From contig URFI01000050.1 in NCBI GenBank assembly GCA_900547085.1, forward strand, positions 1 through 12,188: a DNA stretch of 12,188 nt, in the 5' to 3' direction. Below, piece after piece: positions 1-5,548 of the stretch (position 1 is the first letter of the stretch; every line of letters begins with the position of its first letter). The DNA is from an uncultured Prevotella sp. (GTDB lineage Bacteria > Bacteroidota > Bacteroidia > Bacteroidales > Bacteroidaceae). Both the position numbers and the translations under genes were made by a program. The notes under the pieces are model-generated. The model was not told the origin of the DNA and made no database searches. It was given only the letters and a program-made list of their open reading frames with translations.

Positions 1-151
1 AATCTAACAAAGCTAATTTATAGAACCAGCCTTAAAAGCTGTGCGCCAAACGACAGCTGCTGGCATGCTGCTGTTTGCCTGTTCGTTTGCATCAGCATGC
101 AAAGTTGAACGGACTCGGCTTTTCTTTTTCCGTCTTTTTGTTTCACTCTCT
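1..151. other. Left-edge non-coding region with small hairpins
   Basis: I see no convincing gene upstream of cysS. The + frame beginning at base 1 is open to a TGA at 106-108 (35 codons), but its cysteine-rich translation resembles nothing I recognise and it could be chance or the tail of a gene outside the window. Two inverted repeats overlap: GCATGCTG at 63-70 with CAGCATGC at 93-100, and TTTGCAT at 86-92 with ATGCAAA at 97-103 around a 4-nt loop. A further dyad, AGCTGT/ACAGCT, lies at 37-42 and 53-58. A T-rich stretch follows at about 119-154. This could be the terminator area of an upstream gene. Confidence 0.4.
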
Positions 152-182
152 TTTGCCCTTTTGCTGAAATGTCGTAACTTTG
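152..182 (+). promoter_or_regulatory. Bacteroidetes-type promoter of cysS
   Basis: TTTG at 152-155 and TAACTTTG at 175-182 match the Bacteroidetes sigma-ABfr consensus (-33 TTTG, -7 TAnnTTTG) exactly, with a 19-bp spacer. The predicted transcript would start near 188 and leave a leader of about 20 nt before the ATG at 209. No Shine-Dalgarno sequence is seen, as is usual in this phylum. Confidence 0.8.
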
Positions 183-208
183 CAAATAGATATCAACACG
201 ATTGACTT

Positions 209-1699
209 ATGGAACAAAAACTTTTTGTCTACAATACGTTGACCCGCAAGAAGGAACTTTTCAAACCACTGCATGCCCCCAACGTGGGTATGTATGTGTG
301 TGGTCCCACGGTTTACGGTGATCCTCACTTGGGGCATGCGCGTCCGGCCATTACATTCGACATTCTTTTTCGTTATCTCAAGCACCTGGGGTATAAGGTG
401 CGCTATGTGCGTAACATCACGGACGTTGGCCATTTGGAACACGATGCCGATGAGGGGGATGACAAAATAGAGAAGAAGGCCCGCTTGGAGCAGCTCGAAC
501 CGATGGAGATTGCACAGCACTATACCAACCGATATCATGCGGCCATGGATGCGTTGAACGTGCTGCGTCCCAGCATTGAGCCACATGCCACGGGTCACAT
601 CATTGAGCAAGAAGAGCTGGTGAAACAAATCATGGCGAATGGTTACGCCTATGAGAGCAACGGTTCGGTGTATTTCGACATAGAGAAGTACAACAAAGAC
701 CATCACTACGGCATTCTGTCGGGGCGCAACTTAGACGACGTCATCAATAACAGTCGTGAGTTGGATGGTGTAGACGAGAAGCGCAACCAAGTGGATTTTG
801 CACTATGGAAGCGTGCCATGCCCGAACATATCATGCGCTGGCCCAGTCCGTGGAGCGACGGGTTCCCCGGTTGGCACTGTGAGTGTACGGCCATGGGACG
901 TAAGTATCTGGGCAATCACTTTGATATTCACGGCGGCGGAATGGACTTGGTTTTCCCGCATCACGAGTGCGAGATTGCACAAGCCGTAGCCAGTCAGGGC
1001 GATCAGATGGTGCGCTATTGGATGCACAACAACATGATTACCATTAACGGAAAGAAGATGGGAAAGAGTTTGGGCAACTTCATTACTCTCGAACAGTTCT
1101 TTACAGGCGAGCACGATGGTTTGGAACAAGCGTATTCGCCCATGACCATTCGGTTCTTTATCCTGTCGGCCCACTACCGCAGTACCGTTGACTTCTCGAA
1201 TGAAGCGTTGCAGGCAAGTCAGAAGGGGTTGGAACGTTTGATGAATGGCATTAACGACTTGGAACGCATTCAGACAGCATCCACGTCGGATGAGGCTACC
1301 CATCAGTTGGTTATGGCTTTACGGCAGAAGTGCCATGAGGCGATGAATGATGACTTACAGACACCAACCGTCATCAGTAACTTGTTTGAAGCATGTCACG
1401 CTATCAACTCCCTGCTCGACCACAAAGGCAGCATCAATGCGGAAGACCTTACCGAACTGAAGGATGTGATGCAGCTGTTTGCCTTCGACCTGCTTGGCCT
1501 AAAGAGTGAGAAAGGAAGTGACAACGATGCGCGCGAGGCGGCTTACGGCAAGGTGGTTGACATGGTTTTGTCACTCAGAGCTAAGGCCAAGGCGGAGAAA
1601 GACTGGGCTACGAGCGACCAAATACGCGACGCTTTAGCTGAAAATGGATTTGAGGTGAAAGACACCAAAGACGGGGTGACGTGGAAATTGAATAGATAA
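209..1699 (+). CDS. cysS: Cysteine--tRNA ligase (cysteinyl-tRNA synthetase)
   Basis: This class I aminoacyl-tRNA synthetase activates cysteine with ATP and charges tRNA-Cys in the cytoplasm. The 496-residue protein has the family hallmarks in order: CGPTVY with the first zinc ligand at C31, the HIGH-type signature HLGH at 40-43, the second zinc cysteine in WHCEC (C224), the HHECE zinc motif (H251, E255), and the ATP-binding KMSKS loop as KMGKS at 283-287. The C-terminal third is the helical anticodon-binding region. The serine-to-glycine change in KMSKS looks like a lineage variant rather than a defect. The length is slightly above the roughly 460 residues of the E. coli enzyme. The start at 209 is supported by a perfect promoter ending at 182 and by the N-terminal alignment. 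It is convergent with miaB and appears monocistronic. Confidence 0.97.
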   Translation: MEQKLFVYNTLTRKKELFKPLHAPNVGMYVCGPTVYGDPHLGHARPAITFDILFRYLKHLGYKVRYVRNITDVGHLEHDADEGDDKIEKKARLEQLEPMEIAQHYTNRYHAAMDALNVLRPSIEPHATGHIIEQEELVKQIMANGYAYESNGSVYFDIEKYNKDHHYGILSGRNLDDVINNSRELDGVDEKRNQVDFALWKRAMPEHIMRWPSPWSDGFPGWHCECTAMGRKYLGNHFDIHGGGMDLVFPHHECEIAQAVASQGDQMVRYWMHNNMITINGKKMGKSLGNFITLEQFFTGEHDGLEQAYSPMTIRFFILSAHYRSTVDFSNEALQASQKGLERLMNGINDLERIQTASTSDEATHQLVMALRQKCHEAMNDDLQTPTVISNLFEACHAINSLLDHKGSINAEDLTELKDVMQLFAFDLLGLKSEKGSDNDAREAAYGKVVDMVLSLRAKAKAEKDWATSDQIRDALAENGFEVKDTKDGVTWKLNR

Positions 1700-1898
1700 G
1701 GAAAGAATTAATCGGGTTCTTTGTTTGAAGATGTACAATTGTTTACCCTGCAAGCACTGTACCGATGCATGATAATATCGTCATGTTCCCATTCGTACCA
1801 TCGTGGTGAAGTCGTTTTAAATAACGAATAAAGAGAAAGAAACAAACGACAGGGTTCGAACTATACTAACGCAGTCGTTTTGACAAATAAAGCAAATG
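1700..1898. other. Intergenic region with repeated GTCGTTTT motif
   Basis: No gene is evident between the cysS stop and the terminator. The element G(a/c)AGTCGTTTT occurs at 1808-1818 and again at 1871-1881, and its complement AAACGAC lies between them at 1844-1850. The central copy could pair with either flanking copy. A smaller dyad, CATGA/TCATG, is at 1768-1772 and 1781-1785. A GGTTCGAAC string at 1853-1861 resembles a tRNA T-loop, but no tRNA can be folded around it. Confidence 0.4.
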
Positions 1899-1943
1899 AA
1901 AAAAGGTGTAGAAACGCATAACCCATGCATTTCTACACCTTTT
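1899..1943. terminator. Strong terminator shared by cysS and miaB
   Basis: AAAAGGTGTAGAAA at 1901-1914 pairs perfectly (14 bp) with 1930-1943. After a C/A mismatch the stem continues with GCAT/ATGC (1916-1919 with 1925-1928) and closes on an AACCC loop. On the minus strand the hairpin runs into six T residues (complement of 1899-1904), and on the plus strand into TTTT. It therefore fits an intrinsic terminator serving both convergent transcripts, better for the miaB direction. Confidence 0.85.
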
Positions 1944-2010
1944 CCTGTCAATGACAGCTGACAACTTGTTTACGGTCAGCCATCAACTTGCTGAAGATGA
2001 ATAAAGCTAA

Positions 2011-2046
2011 TCACTCCCCTCTCCTTTGGAGAGGGGCAGGGGGTGA
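2011..2046. repeat. GC-rich palindromic intergenic repeat
   Basis: CCCCTCTCC (2016-2024) and GGAGAGGGG (2028-2036) form a perfect 9-bp stem around a TTT loop. The outer TCAC (2011-2014) and GTGA (2043-2046) are also complementary. The element is far richer in G and C than its surroundings and lies 11 nt past the miaB stop. It has the look of the short dispersed palindromes found between genes in many Bacteroidetes, but only one copy is in this window, so repetitiveness is inferred. No T-run follows it, so it is not a typical terminator. Confidence 0.6.
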
Positions 2047-2057
2047 GGCTTTGTTTC

Positions 2058-3407
2058 TTACATGGCCTCTCCAAACAATGTCGCTGATGTGCTGCCGACG
2101 ATGCGCACACGCACGGTTTCACCGATATGGTGATTTACTTTGTCGAACACCACCATCTTGTTTTGCTCCGTTCTGCCACAAAGTTGCTCTCTGCTGCGTT
2201 TGCTGAATCCCTCTACAAGCACGTCAAAAACCTTGCCTTCGTCCTTTTTGTTAGAGACGGCGCTTAACTCTGTTTGTAGATGTATCATCTCGTTCAGGCG
2301 TCGTATCTTCTCTTCTTCTGGCACGTCGTCTGGTAAATGCTTTGACGCATAGGTGCTGGGACGCTCGGAATACTTGAACATGAAAGCCGAGTCGTAACCA
2401 ACGGCGCGCATCAGGGCCAGCGATTGTTGGTGATCTTCTTCTGTTTCGCCATGATAGCCCACGAACATGTCGGTAGAAACGCCGCAATCGGGAATGATGC
2501 GGCGAATGGCATTGATGCGATCCATGTACCATTCAACGGTGTATTTGCGGTTCATCAGCTTCAATATCTTATTGCTGCCGCTTTGCACCGGCAGGTGAAT
2601 GTGCTTGCAAACATTAGGCTCTTCAGCAATCACGCGCAGCGTGTCGTCGCTCATGTCCTTAGGATGCGACGAGGTAAAGCGAATGCGTACGCCGGGAACT
2701 TCGTGTGCCACACGGCGCAAGAGCTTTGGAAAATCAATGGTTTCTGCTGGAATTGTTTCGCCTGTTGCCGACAAATGTTCGGGAATGGTAAAACAATAAG
2801 AGTTGACGTTTTGCCCCAACAGCGTAATTTCCTTGTAGTGCTTGTCGCGCAGGTCGCGCACTTCGCGCAAGATACTCTCCACGTCTCTCGACCTTTCTCT
2901 ACCTCTTGTGTAGGGTACGATGCAGTAGTGGCAGAAGTTGTTGCATCCCCTCATGATACTTACGAAGCCTCCTATCTTGCCTATGAGAAGCCGTTGAGGA
3001 ACCACATCCTTATAGGTTTCGGTCTTCGAGAGTTCTATATCGATTGCTTTGTTGCCCGTTTCAGCTTGTGCAATCATGTCCGGAAGATTCAAATACGAAT
3101 CGGGTCCACACACCAAGTCGGTGTGATGGTTATTCAACAAATCGTCTTTCACCCGTTCGGCCATACAGCCCAACACGCCTAATATCAGGTTTCTGCCCTT
3201 CTTTCGCTCTGCGTGAAGCGAGTCAAGTCGGTTGTATATCTTGTTCTCCGCATTCTCTCTGACGCTGCAGGTGTTCAGAAAAATGGCGTCTGCCTCATCC
3301 TCCTTGTCGCATATCTCATACCCCGCCATCTGCATGACCGACGCAACCACCTCGCTGTCGGCCACGTTCATTTGGCATCCGTATGTCTCTATATAAAGCT
3401 TCTTCAT
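2058..3407 (-). CDS. miaB: tRNA-2-methylthio-N6-dimethylallyladenosine synthase
   Basis: MiaB is a radical-SAM methylthiotransferase that converts i6A37 to ms2i6A37 in tRNAs reading UNN codons. With the start at 3407 the protein has 449 residues, typical for the family. The N-terminal UPF0004 domain carries the three auxiliary cluster cysteines C11 (YGCQMN), C47 (NTCSVR) and C81 (LGCMAE). The radical-SAM CxxxCxxC motif is CNNFCHYC (C155, C159, C162), followed by PYTRGRERSR. A TRAM RNA-binding domain occupies roughly the last 65 residues and ends at GEAM. The frame stays open to 3530, but I chose MKKLYIETYG because it aligns with the family N-terminus and a promoter box lies just upstream. The extra 41 codons would cross that promoter and the upstream terminator. 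It is monocistronic and convergent with cysS. Confidence 0.96.
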   Translation of the reverse strand: MKKLYIETYGCQMNVADSEVVASVMQMAGYEICDKEDEADAIFLNTCSVRENAENKIYNRLDSLHAERKKGRNLILGVLGCMAERVKDDLLNNHHTDLVCGPDSYLNLPDMIAQAETGNKAIDIELSKTETYKDVVPQRLLIGKIGGFVSIMRGCNNFCHYCIVPYTRGRERSRDVESILREVRDLRDKHYKEITLLGQNVNSYCFTIPEHLSATGETIPAETIDFPKLLRRVAHEVPGVRIRFTSSHPKDMSDDTLRVIAEEPNVCKHIHLPVQSGSNKILKLMNRKYTVEWYMDRINAIRRIIPDCGVSTDMFVGYHGETEEDHQQSLALMRAVGYDSAFMFKYSERPSTYASKHLPDDVPEEEKIRRLNEMIHLQTELSAVSNKKDEGKVFDVLVEGFSKRSREQLCGRTEQNKMVVFDKVNHHIGETVRVRIVGSTSATLFGEAM

Positions 3408-3426
3408 TGTCTTTGGTTTTGGGCTA

Positions 3427-3434
3427 CAAAGGTA
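3427..3434 (-). promoter_or_regulatory. -7 promoter box of miaB
   Basis: Read on the minus strand this is TACCTTTG, an exact TAnnTTTG match. No good TTTG -33 box is seen at the expected spacing; the nearest, TTTC at 3459-3462, is 24 bp away. The implied leader is only about 13 nt before the ATG at 3407. Confidence 0.6.
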
Positions 3435-3467
3435 CAAAAAATCTTCCACATGCTGATTGAAACGCAT

Positions 3468-3508
3468 AAAAAGCGGGACATCCACCCAACGGCATGGGTT
3501 TATGTCCC
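3468..3508 (-). terminator. Intrinsic terminator after the PH-domain gene
   Basis: GGGACAT (3475-3481) pairs with ATGTCCC (3502-3508). Inside it, after a 2x2 internal loop, ACCCA (3484-3488) pairs with TGGGT (3495-3499) around a 6-nt loop. On the minus strand the hairpin is followed by GC and TTTTT (complement of 3468-3472). It begins 55 nt past the stop of the PH-domain gene and sits just upstream of the miaB promoter, separating the two transcription units. Confidence 0.8.
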
Positions 3509-3562
3509 TCCCCAGCGGCATGCACGACATCTATAAACGTACAGATGCCATGCAGGGTACCT

Positions 3563-4030
3563 TTATTCAGACGCTTTCAGTGCGTCTATCATCTGATGAA
3601 TCTTCGTGCTGAACACGATGGGGTCTTGGATATACTCGAAACTGTTGGTTGCTTCTCCGGTTGTTACATAGACAGTACCGTAGTTGAAGATACGCCCTAA
3701 CATGGTCTGTTTAATCTGCACGCCTTCGCATTTGCGGAGCATCAGCTCCAAAGAGTTGCGCTCAACGATACCTTTTTTTGCGATAATGCGCTTGTTGGTC
3801 AGTGCATACTGCCGTCCTCCATTTGCTGATACGGAACCCAGGACGGCGAATAGCACGAGCAACAGGCAAGCTGCGATTTGAAGATGGAAAAGAGTTCCCT
3901 CCGTTGGAAAAACCAACAAGAGAATCCCAAGCACGGCCAAAGATGCCGAACGCCAGTAAATGGCCGAGTGTAGTCGTGGGCGATAAACGACACGTTCGCC
4001 CTCCATCAAGCTTTTATCGATATATCCCAT
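3563..4030 (-). CDS. Bacterial PH-domain (bPH2/YdbS-like) membrane protein
   Basis: This 155-residue protein has a short N-terminal segment with the ERVVYRPRLH motif common in YdbS-like proteins. Two hydrophobic segments follow, at about 25-44 and 49-69, long enough to be membrane helices. A compact C-terminal bacterial PH domain then starts at YALTNKRII, with the characteristic xLTNKRI(I)xxxG(I/L) pattern and the region LGRIFNYGTVYV. The predicted topology is a helical hairpin in the inner membrane with the PH domain in the cytoplasm. The molecular role of the family is unknown; I assign none. It starts 41 nt after the GH109 gene on the same strand, with no promoter box seen between them, so the two are probably cotranscribed. 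A weak dyad, AAAAATC/GATTTTT (4036-4042 with 4056-4062), lies in the gap and might attenuate read-through. A terminator follows at 3508-3468. Confidence 0.85.
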   Translation of the reverse strand: MGYIDKSLMEGERVVYRPRLHSAIYWRSASLAVLGILLLVFPTEGTLFHLQIAACLLLVLFAVLGSVSANGGRQYALTNKRIIAKKGIVERNSLELMLRKCEGVQIKQTMLGRIFNYGTVYVTTGEATNSFEYIQDPIVFSTKIHQMIDALKASE

Positions 4031-4071
4031 ATTATAAAAATCAATTCTTAGCGAGGATTTTTGAGGGGTTG

Positions 4072-5481
4072 TTATGGAGCGAAATGATATTGAAAACCGT
4101 TAATACGCTTCCAAGCTCCACGCGTAAAGTCGGGTATGGCGACTGGTGCCGAATTGTTTTCGATAGACAAACTGGTGAGCTCACCCAGACAACACCATTC
4201 GGCTAAGTCGTACACATCCATGTCGAGCGGTAGTCCATTCTGTAGACAATAAACCAAACGGTAGTCCATAATGTAGTCCATACCGCCGTGTCCACCCACC
4301 TTCTTAGCCTTCTCTTGAAGGTCTTTGACAAACTGTGGCGTGTATTGTTGCAGCAACTCGTCGCGAACTTTGTCTGCTACTGCAGCATGAGCTGTGAGGT
4401 TTTCGTGACTAATCTTCTCGTTGGTCGCCAACTGTTTGGGTCTGAAAGCCAGCTCGCCAACAGGATATTTGCTGGCATAACCATCGGTTCCAACCACCTG
4501 ATACATCCGGTTGTACGGCCGTGGTGTCATCACGTTGTGCTGAATGAGCATAGTCTTCCCCTTGACAGTGCGAATCAACGTAGAGGTTTGGTCACCGTTT
4601 TGGAAGTCATTGCATGGTTTTCCGGTCTGCTTTTCAACGAGTTTTGGGCCAATGGTAGCTTTGGTATCCATGGCAACGAGATATTCCATGCGATCACCTC
4701 GATGAATATTCAGCACCTGACAGTCAGGGCCAATGCCGTGAGTAGGATAAACATCCCCTCGATTCTTACGATTGAAATCAAGTCGCCAGTTGTGCCAATA
4801 TTCGCCCCAAAAGTCCTCTAAGTTGTGAATGTAAGCACCTTCTACATGCAAAACTTCACCGAAGAGACCTTGTTGTGCCATGTTGAGGGAGGACAACTCA
4901 AAGAAGTCGTACACGCAGTTCTCCAGCATCATGCAATGTTTCCGTGTGCGTTCAGCTGTATTGATCAATGCCCAAATCTCATTCATGTTGGTTGCTGCGG
5001 GTACTTCAATGGCCACATGCTTTCCATGGTTCATGGCGTAAAGTGCTATCGGCACATGATGAACCCAGTCGGTTGCGATGTAGATGATGTCGATGTCCTT
5101 GCGTTCGCACATCTTCTTGTATGCATCTATATTGCCACTATAGGCCACAGCCCGGTGTCGTCCGTGCTTATCAAGCCTCTTCTGGCTAAGCTCTACTCGG
5201 TCGGCCTCTACGTCACAGAGCGCCACGATGTCCGTTCCAGAAATCTGGCTCCATCGTTCTACGGCACTTATTCCGCGCATTCCCAATCCAACAAAGCCCA
5301 CGCGAACCGTTTGTAACTTAGGTGTGGTGAGCTGCAGCACGTCCTTTTGTCCAGCAGGACGTTGGGGTATGTTGGTCTCTATGACCTTGATGTTCTTCGC
5401 ATCTACATGAGTTGGCGGGACCAAGATAAGGCACAGCAACCATGCAAGCAACTGCATTGGTACTTTATTGGTGAGATTCAT
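4072..5481 (-). CDS. Secreted Gfo/Idh/MocA-type GH109 alpha-N-acetylgalactosaminidase
   Basis: This 469-residue protein belongs to the NAD-dependent glycosidases of family GH109, whose characterised members remove terminal alpha-linked GalNAc, including blood-group A antigen, by an oxidation-elimination mechanism. Residues 9-28 form a hydrophobic signal peptide with a plausible cleavage after VDA, so export is expected. The Rossmann fold starts at about 59 with the dinucleotide motif VGFVGLGMRG (G65, G67, G70) and the acidic ALCD (D90). The family blocks HVAIEVPAAT (155-164), HCMMLENCVY (182-191) and YPTHGIGP (245-252) are all present. Y245 and H248 have the same three-residue spacing as the active-site Tyr225 and His228 of the Elizabethkingia enzyme. 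It lies 67 nt after rnr. A poor promoter-like TATTTTG is at 5503-5509, one base short of consensus spacing. The family is clear; the exact substrate is not proven. Confidence 0.88.
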   Translation of the reverse strand: MNLTNKVPMQLLAWLLCLILVPPTHVDAKNIKVIETNIPQRPAGQKDVLQLTTPKLQTVRVGFVGLGMRGISAVERWSQISGTDIVALCDVEADRVELSQKRLDKHGRHRAVAYSGNIDAYKKMCERKDIDIIYIATDWVHHVPIALYAMNHGKHVAIEVPAATNMNEIWALINTAERTRKHCMMLENCVYDFFELSSLNMAQQGLFGEVLHVEGAYIHNLEDFWGEYWHNWRLDFNRKNRGDVYPTHGIGPDCQVLNIHRGDRMEYLVAMDTKATIGPKLVEKQTGKPCNDFQNGDQTSTLIRTVKGKTMLIQHNVMTPRPYNRMYQVVGTDGYASKYPVGELAFRPKQLATNEKISHENLTAHAAVADKVRDELLQQYTPQFVKDLQEKAKKVGGHGGMDYIMDYRLVYCLQNGLPLDMDVYDLAEWCCLGELTSLSIENNSAPVAIPDFTRGAWKRINGFQYHFAP

Positions 5482-5548
5482 ATCATGATTAAATTAGTTG
5501 AACAAAATAGATAAGTTTACTCTTTTCTTCGATTTGATGGAAAAATGA

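Noticed and set aside
803..1303. 166-codon open frame on the minus strand opposite cysS
   Set aside because: It is antisense to the conserved cysS catalytic core and shows no family features.
1845..1875. tRNA-like T-loop string GGTTCGAAC after cysS
   Set aside because: The five bases flanking the loop on each side do not pair, and no acceptor, D-arm or anticodon arm can be drawn upstream.
2424..3182. 252-codon open frame on the + strand opposite miaB
   Set aside because: It lies wholly antisense to a well-identified miaB with conserved motifs; it has no promoter and no recognisable domain, so it is a codon-bias shadow.
3408..3530. N-terminal extension of miaB (41 codons)
   Set aside because: It would run through the miaB -7 box and the upstream terminator, and the family N-terminus begins at MKKLYIETYGC.
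4036..4062. Possible terminator between the GH109 and PH-domain genes
   Set aside because: The 7-bp AT-rich stem with a 13-nt loop is too weak; it overlaps the space needed for cotranscription and was kept only as a note.
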